64,000 nt of DNA from Hydractinia symbiolongicarpus (GCF_029227915.1 NC_079884.1:26908001-26972000), one strand, 5' to 3'; shown: positions 47,738-59,099, counted from the first letter of the stretch. The notes: generated by a model from the sequence alone, not told the origin. Translations and numbers: made by a program.

Positions 47738-50320
47738 ATGAATTTTCTACTAGTTTTCATCTTCGTTGCCACTATCGTCTGTGTTCACACACACGAAGAT
47801 CATAATCACGTTATATCAGAAAGTGAACACTATAAAAAAGGAAGCGAACATAATACTGACTATGACCATGACGCTTTTCTGGGAAAGGGACATGGTCATG
47901 ATTTTGACAGTTTGGAACCTGAAGAAGCGAAAAGAAGACTTGTTTTACTGATAAAAAAGGTGATTTTTTGTTTGAAACTTTTGCTGAATACAAACAACTG
48001 TGAGTTTAGAAAATGAAAATGAGTTGTGCGTTATTCTGACATTTTCTTAAATAGCACTTCTTTTTTTCGAAAAGGAGAAATAACATGGTGATGCAATAAT
48101 TTCGTAGGCAACCTCACACCCAGGACTTTGCTATTAAATAATACGTCCGCTCCTACGTTACAATAACACGCTTTGGTATTCATATTTTGATTTTCACGTT
48201 TTTAATAAAGAGTTTCTCGAAGATCTTTATCAAACATTCTTTTCGATAGGTTGATAAAAATAGCGATGCATTTGTTGAATATGACGAGCTTCAGAAATGG
48301 ATTAACTTACAACGCACTGCTTACATGTGGGACACGATTGACATGATCATTCGAAGAGATGACGACGATAGAAATGGCGACATATCTTGGCCCGAATACA
48401 AACGTGCTCACTATGGACAGTGGGATGATGAAGCTTCTATTGACCCGGTATGGTAGCATATTCAACTTATCTACTTCTTCTTTACAGTTTTATATTCTTG
48501 TTTTAGGTGTCACCCAGAAAATGTGCGTTAATCAACAATTTTTAATTTTAAATCTTTATTTTCTGTCTTCTGTTGATACTCTATCAAGGAGCATTACAAC
48601 CTCGTGCCTATGGCATGCATCTTGTATCCTTTCTGACTTCATATCACTGTCCGCCTATCAGAAAGATACAAGATACCCTGGGGACAAGGCTGCGAGCATC
48701 ATGGAAAAGCAGTTCGGTGCTAGTATGCCAGAATCAGACTGAAGTCTCAACTTTCCGCATTAAACACAAGCTCTTCTTTCTTGGAAGACCTCATTTAACT
48801 GATAGCTTCCATCTCTAACGTTTAGTTATGTACCAAACGAGGCGTTAAACTGATAATTATTTGTTATGCAGCGATACGTTTACACGGCACACAAAATTTC
48901 AAAAGATATGTTCATGTAGGTTCGATTTTTGCCACTTTTAGAAACTTAAAGTGAAGATCGAGAAAGCAAAGCATAAATTTGAAATCTCTGACGTCAATAA
49001 CGACGGCGAGTTAAGTCGTGACGAATATGTGTATTTCCGTCATCCAGAAGAGAGCAGTAACAAGTTGTTACAGGAGATAGCTGTGGATGAAGTGATTGAT
49101 GAGATGGATCAAGATGGTGACAAGTAGGTTTCAACTCATTTTTTAATGTGCTTTAAAGCACACAAACAGAAAATCTGAACTGCGCAGGCTAATTTAAAAC
49201 AGAAGAGTAAATTCAGACAATATGCAATTAATGGTTTCAATCTTATTGAAATACAGCGTTTTTAAAAGCATTGGCGTTTATTCAGAGATGTTTAATTAAA
49301 AGAAATTCTTTTCGTTATTAACCCTATGTAGAAAAAGGAATAATTTTATAACCATAGTTATTATAAGGAAAAATTTCATAACCCAACATAACTTATCGAA
49401 ATAGAAGAAATGGTCTCAACAATGTGTCAAATCATGGAGAAAAAATCTTTCGTTGCATACTTCTGCATATTTGAAAGAATTACAAACGGTACTGCTTCGG
49501 AAAAGGTGTAAACGTGAGAATTCGACTTCTAACAATTTAAAACCACATTGGCTCAAAAAACAGGCCAATGGTAAGCTCAGTCTGAGAAGTTAAAAAAGTT
49601 ATAAGAACCGCAATACTCTCTAAATATTGCTGTTCTAAAAGTTACTTACATTTTACGAAAAAGTGTGAATAAACTTTGTCTTTCTGAGCAGATAATGAAA
49701 AGCAACTGAGCCTGTAAAGAACGAGAAGAAATTATATACATTTAAATCTCGACTAAAATTTTGCGTTAACTTATTAAAAATGCTTTAATTTAATTTAATT
49801 AATTTTAATTTTAAGAAGCGCCCTTAGCGGTATTGTTTAAAGTTGGAGAAAATGACTTGATCTAAGCACAGGTGTAAATTATCTTCTTCTATTGTTGATT
49901 ATTTAGATTGGCTCGTTTAATCGTTCATTTTCGGGAAAAAGGTTTTATAACTTCTTACCGCATAACCTCGATAACTTTTTTATTAATTATTAAATTTTTA
50001 GAAATATTGACTTGGATGAGTTTCTTGGTCAATATGTTGACGACGACAAAGATGAGCCACCATCTTGGATTATTGACGATAGAAAACATTTTGCGGACCA
50101 GCTCGACCACGACAAAAGTGGTGTATTAGAACGAGCAGAAATGAGGGCATGGGTTCTCCCTAATAAGAATGATACGATTGTGGAAGCAAACCACCTAATA
50201 AAAGATGCAGACGATAATGGAGATGGTAAACTTAGCATTAAAGAGATTTTAGACCACTATCATTTGTTTGTTGGGAGTACAGCTACAGATCATGGAAGAG
50301 CTCTTCGAGAAGATCTGTAG
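47738..50320 (+). CDS. CALU/RCN: Calumenin/reticulocalbin-family (CREC) EF-hand protein, 4 exons, 306 aa
   Basis: Exons: 47738-47959, 48250-48447, 48942-49123, 50002-50320; phases close and the stop is TAG. The protein starts with a signal peptide (MNFLLVFIFVATIVCVHT), then a His/Asp-rich acidic stretch. It has six EF-hand loops: DKNSDAFVEYDE, DDDRNGDISWPE, DVNNDGELSRDE, DQDGDKNIDLDE, DHDKSGVLERAE, DDNGDGKLSIKE. It ends REDL, an HDEL/KDEL-like ER-retention signal. CREC proteins bind calcium at low affinity in the secretory pathway and act as chaperones or regulators. Length and architecture are normal for the family (about 315 aa). EF-hand 1 has Ala where Gly is usual at loop position 6. I cannot separate calumenin from reticulocalbin by sequence alone. 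Confidence 0.95.
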
Positions 50321-51612
50321 TTAAAAGTGATTCTAGTATTTATTTTTATTTTGTTGTATTGAGAAAGTTTTAAATTGTAGAGACAATGATGTCTGCGATG
50401 GGATTGCTGATAGAGATTTTACACAGCATTTTCCTTACAAAATGTAAATTCTGACCAGTAACAAAGCAAATTAAGAAAATTGAGAATATATTCTCTTTTT
50501 ATAAGCTTCGAGAGGGGAATGAACAATCTCGTGTTATTACGGAGTGGCCTTTTCGCCGCTATCAAATTCATCAACAAGGCAAAATACCCAGGGAACGAGA
50601 TTGGGGATAAACAAACACACAAAACAAAACAGACTCTCTTGGATAGCTCGTAAAACTACTTTTCCATTTTAAACAATTTCGACAGTTTAATCGCCAATTT
50701 CGTTCGAAATTGGCGATTTTTACCTCACAACAGATCGTTTTTTCATCTCAATCAAAAGCTCAAGTAAATTTATTAAAATCCAATAAGTTATGTTTTGCAT
50801 AGATTTCAATCGAAAAACTTCACAAAATATTCACTTGGATACATTAATTGACGAAATTTTCGCGCGCACATTTAATGTTCGCGCACCTTTTACAATTACG
50901 AAAAAAGGAATTACGGGAACAAATCACTCTACTGTTTACCCAACTAAATTTTAAATGTAAATAAATGTAATCGTTTTCTTTAATTCCGCACAACCTAATG
51001 TTCGCACACCTGGTCCAAATAGGATAAATGCGTGTCAATTTCAATAATTTAGTTATTCGTTTTCTTAATTTTTTTTTTTTTGTATGCTAACGATACCATA
51101 CAAGGTTAACATCTAACAACAGGAAAATGGTGGGCTAATACACGAGACAGCAGTTGTATGTTGGAATTTTCTATAAAACAATTTTTTTTCATTTTTGCTT
51201 ATCTATCACCAATATTTATACGAAAATGCTTTCGGTGCGTAATAAAATATGTACAGTAGATAGGCAAAAAGAAATATATAAACACTCAGAATAGCTAAAT
51301 ATTGAGTTTTTTAGGACGCTTGTAGACATGAAGATTGATGCGTGGAAGTGTTTTCAAAATGGCTTCATAAATGCTAACTACGTTATTACGTATGTTATTA
51401 AGATAGTACTGAAATTGAAACATTCTAACGTTGATTCACTAAAGCTACCTAAAAATTTTTACGTAAAATAAAATGAGTACAATACTCCTAATAAATATTT
51501 TTATCACTTGCACAAAGAACAAATATAAAAATTCTGAAAGCACATAATATATGATATCTGCAGTTAAAAAATACAAATCACCCAAAATCTTTCTATAAAA
51601 TAAGTCTGATTA
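50321..51612. other. Intergenic region between two convergent genes
   Basis: Contains the 3' ends of the CREC gene (plus) and the GFAT-like gene (minus). A 30-bp palindrome lies at 50689-50718. A tgttcgc-cacct motif is repeated near 50876 and 50999. No gene seen. Confidence 0.6.
50689..50718. repeat. Perfect palindrome between convergent genes
   Basis: AATCGCCAATTTCG (50689-50702), TT, then its exact reverse complement CGAAATTGGCGATT (50705-50718). It could fold as a strong hairpin in either transcript. The function is unknown; a transcript-end role is possible. Confidence 0.9.
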
Positions 51613-52875
51613 TCAGCAGTCCTCTATAACGGTTTTTTGCAAATTTCTGGGCGAATCAACATTTTTACCATGTAAAACAGCCAAATGCATTGCCAGTAAC
51701 TGAAATGGAATGACTGCTAATATGCCTGCCAAACAATCGACAGTTTTAGGTATACATATTGAAGTATGTGCAAGGTTACTTGTGGCTTCGTCACCTTCTT
51801 CGCAAACAACAATAGGCTTCCCACCTCGTGCTCGGACTTGCTCTATCGCATTTATACATTTATCATAAATGGCATCTCTCATAATTATCATAATAATTGG
51901 CATTTCTTCACAAATTAAAGCAAGCGGACCATGCTTTAGTTCGCCAGAATGAATACCTTCAGAATGGATATTAACAACCTCTTTAAATTTGAAAGAACCT
52001 TCCAAACTAGTGGCTTGTTGGTACCCTCTACCTAAAATTAAAATGCTTGGTTTATGCTGTAGACTTTCCGCTAGCTGCTTCAAAGATTTGCACAAATTAA
52101 AAACTTTATCAATTTTCTCAGGCAACAGTTTTGCTTCGGAAATAATATTTTGAATTCGAGCCTTTTTCGATTTCTTGTCTCCAGCTAATCTCAATGCAAA
52201 CATTACTAAAACTAAAAATTGGCTTGTGTAAGTCTTAGTGCTTGTGATTCCCATTTCAACACCAGCGTTGACCGAAATACCGAAGTGAGTTTCATCTGAT
52301 AAACGACTGTTTTCTTCATTGGTTATTCCCATCACTAAAGCGTCATGTTTTTTACAATACAAACAAGCCTTTAGGACAGAACTTGTTTCTCCTGACTGAC
52401 TGATTAAAATACATACATCATCACGAAAAATTGGTACTTCACGGTCTAAAAAATCACTGGCCAATTCAACGAACACGGGAAGCTCTGAAAGCTCTTCTAT
52501 GGTTTGCCGACACGCTAAAGCAACGTGATAACTAGAAGCAGCACCAATCAAGATGATTCTTCGACTCCTTATGATTTCCTCCAAATAACCATCAAGACCT
52601 TTCAAGTTCACTTCAAAGTTATCAAAATCTACTCGACCTAACATAGTTTGTGCAATACTTTTCGGTTGTTCCATAATTTCCTTTTCCATACAAGAAGCGT
52701 AATTTCCTTTTATGATTGTATCAACAACGTCTACACTGCAATTGGAATGATTTCTTGATTTGGTTCGAGGGCTGACATGGCGTGTTGGTATCACTTCCAA
52801 ACCATCATAAAGAGCACTGCTAATATCTTTCCATGTGTGTGCTCTGTTTGGTGGTGTGGATGAGAGTTGATCCAT
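51613..52875 (-). CDS. GFPT-like: GFAT-like double-SIS isomerase protein without glutaminase domain (420 aa, single exon)
   Basis: Related to the C-terminal half of glutamine:fructose-6-phosphate amidotransferase, which makes glucosamine-6-phosphate for the hexosamine pathway. The ATG at 52875 (MDQLSSTPPNRAHTWKD) lies 11 bases after a good acceptor (cttaacattag). The frame is open further upstream, but that extension is not family-like. Two SIS domains follow, at about residues 115-255 and 285-410. Sugar-phosphate and catalytic motifs are kept: SQSGET, STKTYTSQF, FKFKE, HSEGIHSGELKHGPLAL and the C-terminal PRNLQKTV (the equivalent lysine closes the active site in GlmS). The usual CGTS loop reads AASS. 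The N-terminal glutamine-hydrolysing domain (Cys1) is absent, and I found none upstream to 61 kb. The lack of introns suggests a retrocopy. It is intact, so probably functional, perhaps using free ammonia or acting in regulation (inference). Confidence 0.88.
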   Translation of the reverse strand: MDQLSSTPPNRAHTWKDISSALYDGLEVIPTRHVSPRTKSRNHSNCSVDVVDTIIKGNYASCMEKEIMEQPKSIAQTMLGRVDFDNFEVNLKGLDGYLEEIIRSRRIILIGAASSYHVALACRQTIEELSELPVFVELASDFLDREVPIFRDDVCILISQSGETSSVLKACLYCKKHDALVMGITNEENSRLSDETHFGISVNAGVEMGITSTKTYTSQFLVLVMFALRLAGDKKSKKARIQNIISEAKLLPEKIDKVFNLCKSLKQLAESLQHKPSILILGRGYQQATSLEGSFKFKEVVNIHSEGIHSGELKHGPLALICEEMPIIMIIMRDAIYDKCINAIEQVRARGGKPIVVCEEGDEATSNLAHTSICIPKTVDCLAGILAVIPFQLLAMHLAVLHGKNVDSPRNLQKTVIEDC

Positions 52876-54620
52876 ATGTACAAATTCTAATGTTAAGCAA
52901 AAGGAGATTTTTAAATTGTACAAGCAGGGAAGAATAGCTATTAAAAAGACTTGTACATTGAATTTACACAAAAATTGTTTTTGTAAAAAACAATAAGCAC
53001 AATTAGCATAAAAAGACACACAAATTCACGATGTAAAAGGATATGCATGCCGTTGTATTTCTTCACTCACGGTTTCAACACACTCTTAAGTTTCAACACA
53101 CTCTTAAGTTATAATAAACTCTTAATCAGAAAATTATTAGAGTGAAATCTGACCCAATTTGAGGGATTATTCCAATTTTAGTCTCAAATAATCTTAACCC
53201 ATACAGCATTTGAAGTCGGTGATATACAATTTTTTTTTGTTATTTCTGTAGATTGTGAAATGCTGATTAAAATAATGTATACATAAATGATTACCTGATT
53301 TCACGAACTGTTAATGAGATATTAAGGTTTAAAGGCTTTATTTGTCATTTGTTATAGCGATAAGTTAGTTTTGTGAAAAAATTTAAAGCATTTTTTTATT
53401 TTTAATTCAAATAGAATATAGTTAACAGATTCATTATTATTGTGAGGAATAATCACAAACAAAAAATACATAATTTGCTTGTTTAACTGCAAAAAATAAA
53501 TTGTTGCCACTATGCATTGTGTAAAGCGTGAAATGCTGAGCAAAATAATATAGAAGAATCATGTATATTGAATGAACATTTAAGGAGATTTCGAAGTTAC
53601 ATGCTTTTTGTCCCAAATCAGGTAGATTAGTCTTACTTTGGTAAATATGATCATTATTGGTATTACGTTATTGATGGTCCCTAGAAAAAAGCAACAGACG
53701 TCACCAGGTCCATTTTCAAGTTACGCCACCTTAAAGTGCAATGGATTAAGTGAAATGGCTTAATTAACTCAAATTAATGTCATGGTAATGATTAACATTT
53801 GACACATACAATTTTCTGCATCAAGAAAATGAACAGGCCTCACTAGTAATGACTCGTCAAATTTCCACACTTTCCATTGATTTTCTCACAGCCGCTCTAA
53901 TAGAAAAGCTCTAGCAGTTGTCTCTCTTGCTGTCCTCAAAATTAAATTATTGCAAATGAGCAATGCCAAAACATTCTTTGCATAAGCATTTCTCTTTCGA
54001 GAAAGGAAAAATAGATTTAAATAATAACTCTAACGTGACTATTTTTCATGTTAACATTTTGAAAATAGTATACTTTCTATAATTGCATTACGGTTCGAAT
54101 TAGAAATATAAAATCAGTTCGCAAAAATTTGCCAGTTGTGCAGAAGAAAACCTCTTTTTAATTGTCTGGGAGCACTGTAGGCCACTTGCCATTGATCCCT
54201 TGATAACGGTTATTTTGTTGCAATAGCTGTTATAGAAATAGGTAAAACGGATGATTGAAGACACAATCTTAACATTTCCTTCGTAGAATGATTAACAAAG
54301 ATGGCATTTCGATTCACAAATTGCAAACTGCAACCTGATAATTCCCACCTTGTACAAGGAAACAAAAATAATATTAGAATTATACTGAAGAATAATTTTG
54401 GAAGTTGTAAAACCATAAGAAGACACAAACCAAACTTTAATCTAAAATAGCTTTCCAGGTAAACATCAAGAGTGCTGTGTACTTTACTACATTATCTCAA
54501 ACTCGTCTGAACTTGCCCAGAGCAATTTTGAAATGCATTTCCTTGTACAACGCCATATAGCAGTTGGAAGAAGGCAATTGAAGAGAAAGGAGTTATAAAA
54601 ATTTATATATATTAAGTTAT
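52876..54620. other. Intergenic, AT-rich, nothing recognised
   Basis: Upstream of the GFAT-like gene. I looked for a glutaminase-domain exon on the minus strand and saw none. A short tandem motif (tttcaacacactcttaagtt) is repeated twice near 53075-53110. Confidence 0.5.

Positions 54621-54700
<80 letters not shown>
54621..54700. repeat. (TAGA)n microsatellite, about 80 bp
   Basis: Pure tetranucleotide run directly adjoining the SINE at 54701-54950. On the minus strand it reads (CTAT)n and forms the 3' tail of that SINE. Confidence 0.95.
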
Positions 54701-54701
<1 letters not shown>

Positions 54702-54950
54702 CACAAATATCGAGGGATATACCCTGTCTATTATTTCCAGGAGGGACCATGACTTAGATGGAGAGTCCTAGTGTATTTAATGCTCATTTTTAGCTACACA
54801 GACCCAATTTCCCTCACATGGCTTGGGTTAACCCGGGGCTATGGTAACATTCACTCGCCCATGTTGAATCGCCATTAAGAGGAATCGAACCCCGGTCTCC
54901 TGCACAGAGTACAAAAGCTATAACCACTAATCTACGGCACCACCATTCTT
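54701..54950 (-). mobile_element. tRNA-derived SINE, family 2, copy 1
   Basis: On the minus strand the head reads ggtgccgtagattagtggtt (box-A-like) and ggggttcgattcctc (box B). The body contains gggttaacccaagccatgtg and tcatggtccctcctggaaat, and the 3' end tatccctcgatatttgtg leads into (CTAT)n. Partial copies occur at 58214-58325 and 59355-59800. Confidence 0.8.
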
Positions 54951-55082
54951 CAAGTATATAAATTTTATAACAAAAATCAAAAACAGCTCTTCAAAGCACA
55001 CAGCTAGCAAATAATCAAGTTAAATATCACCTTTTTAAGCATTGATATTTTTTGGGGGGAAACACTTGAATTTTTTTAAAAA

Positions 55083-55146
55083 CGTTGAACTTGCCCAAAA
55101 ACGCCTGCACTTTTTATCACATATGTGGCTTATATCAGCACCCTCA
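55083..55146. repeat. Diverged copy of the repeat end found at 59025-59072
   Basis: gaacttgcccaaaaacgcc ... catatgtggcttat ... cagcaccctc parallels ccgaactcgcccgaaaac ... catatgcggcttatcggcac. The left palindrome arm is not kept here. Confidence 0.55.
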
Positions 55147-55402
55147 TAGAGATTCATTAAAAGAAGAAAATAATATACAAATATATTATACAAACTCCCA
55201 CACCCTGATAGACTACATAAGACTAACTGGGTACAGTACTCGAAAAAGGTTGTTTAACATATACAGCGCGCAAGTGAGCGGACTGCCTCGATACGCAATG
55301 TACCGCGTTTATAACAAAAAGAAACAGTTAAAATAAATTGTCACGATCTATCGAGAATTTAGTGTCGGAACAAAATACGTCTCAATGTGTCACAAAGGTA
55401 CG

Positions 55403-56217
55403 GTACAGTTTGAATGTAATCTACTGCATACACGCTAATGTCACACCTTTGCGTGGAGGACGGCAGTCGTTTATTTTTTGTTATAATTAAATCCCTTAAG
55501 GAATTTGCGAGTTTAGATTTGCGTGTTAAAAAACAATGCACTCGCGAAGAAATATCAGAGCAATTATAATTCTTGTAATAGCGAGATGCATTGTGTAAAT
55601 GTATTGATAAGTTATTCCCTTAAGTATTAGCGTGAAGTAATTATATAATAAAAATATTTCGCGAAGTTTTATAATACATTGCGCGAGAATGTATTGTTGA
55701 TTTAATTACTTAAAAAGATTCCAGCGCGTTCAATTAAGAAACATACGAGAAGCATTGTTCACAACTATTAAATGCCGTTTTTCGTTTATAAACTTTAAAA
55801 AGGTGATCTTAAAAAAATATCTATCACCGCTTTTCGTTTTTAAACTTCTAAGAAGCGATCTAAAAAAACATTTCTATCACCGATGTTCGTTTTTAAACTT
55901 TTAAAATGCTATTTAAAAAAACATTTCTATTGCCGCTCTTCGATTTTAAACTTTTAAAATGCAATCTAAAAAACATTTCGATCGCCACTTTTCAATTTTA
56001 AACTTTTAAAAATCAAAAATTTCAAAAGAGTTCGCACAAAATAGATTGCTAAAATTGATCTTGCAACCTATTGTAATTAAACAATCGATCGCGTGGGGTC
56101 ATTGTTAATTGCGATGCAATTATTTTCTTAAAAAAACAAAAGCTCTCGCAATGTTATTGTTCTGTGTAACTATTGATGCGAGTTTCGCGTCCGCGGTAGA
56201 TTACATTCAGACTGTAC
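55403..56217. mobile_element. Inverted-repeat-bounded element carrying minisatellite DNA
   Basis: The left arm 55403-55427 (gtacagtttgaatgtaatct...) matches the reverse complement of 56193-56217 at 23 of 25 positions. Subterminal 'cactcgcgaag/ctcgcaatg' motifs are also roughly inverted. Inside are about 4.5 minisatellite units (55771-56015). No transposase. It is probably a non-autonomous DNA transposon; the true ends may extend a few bases further. Confidence 0.6.
55771..56015 (-). repeat. Minisatellite, 53-bp period, about 4.5 units (inside the inverted-repeat element)
   Basis: Units share ttcgtttttaaacttttaaa, then a-gc-atctaaaaaaacatttctatc and gccgc. It is the reverse complement of the array at 22737-23033. 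Confidence 0.85.
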
Positions 56218-56404
56218 TGTAGGTGATAATGAAAGTTTTTTTAATGAGAATAAAGAGAAAGTTTTTTTATTTTAAACACATCTCTGCTTTATCTTTTTTT
56301 GTTTTTTTTAAATAACTGTATATTATAAAAAAATTTTTAACTTTCGTATTTAAAGTAATTTCAGCGCATTACTTTTTTAAAGTTTTTTTTTTTCTATCTA
56401 TCTA

Positions 56405-56585
56405 ACGAAGATTTAACGAGGCTTTTCTATTGCCGCTCTTTGTTCCTAAACTTTTAAAGTGCGATCTCAAAAAGCACTTCTATCGCCGCTTTTCTTTTTT
56501 AAACTTTTAAAATGCGATCTAACGAAGCTTTTCTATCGCTGTTCTTCGTTCTTAAACTTTTAAAATGCGATCTGAAAAAGAAAGA
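56405..56585 (-). repeat. Minisatellite, second block of the same unit (3 units)
   Basis: gcttttctattgccgctctt, then tgttcctaaacttttaaagtgcgatct, repeated three times, just outside the inverted-repeat element. Some units keep an HindIII-like aagctt. Confidence 0.85.
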
Positions 56586-58213
56586 TTAACACTAGCTGTA
56601 TACCCTAGATTGTTATGCATAGGTAAAAAAATTTAACACAATTATATTTAAACATCCGTGATCATTATTGAATACACTCTTATTTTTAAAATAGTTCTAT
56701 TATAAGAAAGTTTTAATGGCCTCGATGGCTTCGAGAATGATATCGACAAAGATGCATCATGAAGCTCTCTCGATACAATTTGAAAGTAAAAAAACGTCTA
56801 TCACGGATCAAGATAACCATTGCGATAAGCAAAGTGCGTTGTTGCACAACATTTTTCCAGTACTGTATAACTTTAATTTGGGATGACTTGTCAATGTTTG
56901 CAAGAGATATGCAACTCTGTGCAAATTTTATATAATTGCCACCACAACGTAATTTTGATATTATAAAAATTGATATATATATATATAGAGAGAGAGATCC
57001 AGATTTTGAAAAGTACAAGACACAAAAGGCGCAAAAATATTTTGATAAACTGAATGCTGCCAGTTGATGACTGAACTGTTCTGCCCGGATTATAAACACT
57101 GCCCGGATTATCTTCCGCAGCTTGCCGCATTTATAAAAAGGGAAAGAAAATAAATAATCCAGGAAAAATAATCAGGATGATAAGCTCATGTGCGACAGTT
57201 AAAAAATATTATTTCTAACTTATAGAACAAACATAACCGGGACATACCGGCTTTTATATCATGCGTCATTACTTCGACAAGCAAATAGCCCTGGTGGCAA
57301 AGTTGTTGTTGTTCTTATATGAAAAGAAATTTTGTGGAAACTAAATTTTGGCGTTCACAAGTTTAATAACTTTTTAACAAACTTAATTTCCGCAAAACAA
57401 ATAATTTAGGTAATCCCCAGGAAAATTCCTGCAAAAAATAAAAATGAACCAACCCATCCGCACAATCTAGGTAGTTTCGTGAAATTTAGATACTTCAAAG
57501 TATATTATGTTGAAATGTATAGCTATAGTCACAGTTTATACTAAGAAATACGTCAATTTTTTTTCTTTTGCTATGCCTAGTTTTAAATGGTGTTTTATCT
57601 TGCAGAGAGAAATGGCATGTGACAATATATAATATTTCAATGTTTCATTCCCAAAAATTAGAAGAAAATGCCAAAGCCATCCATCATATCAGCGTTCAAA
57701 ATCCAGTCACCACGACATAATCGGGGCCAAAAAATACATAATCAAGCTATGCGTACATAATCCGACCTTCCTGTTTATAAAGAGGCTGCCCAGATTGCGA
57801 AAACAGCCTCTTTTTACCAGAACAGAACCAAAAAAGTAAATTTGCGTGAGGACGTTCATGCTAGGGTTGAATTTAGCTACGCAAGAGACTTTGTTTATGT
57901 GAACATAACTCTACCAACCATGTGAACAAAATCTTACGTAAGGAGGGATTTTTTACGTAAAAATTTCCTCAAAACCTCAAAAAAATCAACAAGCGTTTGT
58001 AAACTTTGTCATCCATTTTAGAAAGTTGTTCAAAAAGTAACAATCGACTTAGCAAAACCGAGATATAGGAAACAACCCGTTCCGCTTTTTAACTATCAAA
58101 AACTAAGTCATGAGCATAAACTACCCAGCTTCATTTCTCGTAATGGCAGCGGAATTGCGTGCGTTTAGTTTAGCGCACTTTTCGTGAACTGCATATTTTA
58201 TATGGCTAGCTTC
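56586..58213. other. Intergenic, no gene recognised
   Basis: AT-rich DNA with a short TA/GA microsatellite (about 56975-56997). A hairpin with 10-bp arms AAAGAGGCTG / CAGCCTCTTT lies at 57779-57813. No coding segment could be supported. Confidence 0.5.
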
Positions 58214-58325
58214 ACAAGTATAGAGGGATATATCCTGTCTGTTATTTCCAGGAGGTGCCATGGCTCATATAGGAAGTGCTGGAGTATTTAAGGCTCATTT
58301 TGAACTACGCCAGACCACGGTCCTA
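58214..58325 (-). mobile_element. SINE family 2, copy 2 (3' part only)
   Basis: agagggatatatcctgtctg, ttatttccaggaggtgccat and ggctcattttgaactacg match the 3' half of the copy at 54701-54950. The tRNA-like head is missing. Confidence 0.75.
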
Positions 58326-58718
58326 GCTCTAGCTAGCTAGCTAGCTACAGAGTTTAAAACCGCTTAAAAGAAGATACGGCGCCTACATTTTTAGCTACCC
58401 GTCTAACAATGGCCACTCTGCATCATAGTCGTCATAACAGTAACCCTTCTTTTCTTAGTCGAAAAATTTCTTTTCTTTATTCTGATAACTTCTTTTTCGT
58501 TCAAAACACCTCTCTTTATGTGAAACAATATCTATACTTCTCTTCCCCCCTCATCCCATGAAGTTCAAGAAGTCCCCCAGTCTCTCTGGCTCTTAATTTA
58601 ATATTTTGAACATAAACTAACGTTTTTGAAAAATTGATATAAACCAACTCCATGTGCCAAAGATTTCAGCTCCAAAATACATTTAAAATCTTTTACAAGT
58701 GTTCTAGCTATAACTTTA

Positions 58719-59099
58719 ATGAACATTTACAAGCCTTTTCCATTTATTTTCAATAGTTTGTTTGGTGGACATTACCACAATTTTGAGGACTCCAACAGTC
58801 GGTCTGCAATCAATTTTCCTATAAGGAAAGCCAAGAAAAGGGAAATTGCATCACTGAATTTTCACGGTCAGCAAAAAAAGTTTTATTGGAACTTAAAATC
58901 AGTACAGGAAAAACGAAACAACACAAATTTAGTCAATATGCAAAATCTTATTGATAATAATAGTAACCATACAAAAAGCCTGGGATTTATTTTACCACTG
59001 GAAAAAGAGGGTGCCGATAAGCCGAACTCGCCCGAAAACTTTTTACGGCATATGCGGCTTATCGGCACCCTCGTGCTGGAAAAATACCAAAGCAACTAA
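58719..59099 (+). CDS. Unrecognised ORF, 126 codons, doubtful
   Basis: Open from ATG 58719 to TAA. The peptide is basic and Asn-rich (RKAKKREIASLNFHGQQKK) with no domain I recognise and no signal peptide. Its last 30 or so codons lie in a palindromic repeat (59007-59072) that also occurs at 55083-55146. It may be a transposon-derived relic or chance. Confidence 0.2.
   Translation: MNIYKPFPFIFNSLFGGHYHNFEDSNSRSAINFPIRKAKKREIASLNFHGQQKKFYWNLKSVQEKRNNTNLVNMQNLIDNNSNHTKSLGFILPLEKEGADKPNSPENFLRHMRLIGTLVLEKYQSN
59007..59072. repeat. Perfect 18-bp inverted repeat with 30-bp loop
   Basis: GAGGGTGCCGATAAGCCG at 59007-59024 is exactly complemented by CGGCTTATCGGCACCCTC at 59055-59072. It is probably the hairpin end of a small mobile element, since a diverged half is present at 55083-55146. 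Confidence 0.85.

Noticed and set aside
52876-53019. N-terminal extension of the GFAT-like protein (48 codons)
   Set aside because: It lies upstream of a good splice acceptor, is hydrophobic noise, and has no GFAT similarity.
54880-54945. tRNA gene on the minus strand
   Set aside because: Box A and box B are present, but the sequence does not fold as a full tRNA and continues into a SINE body with other copies nearby.
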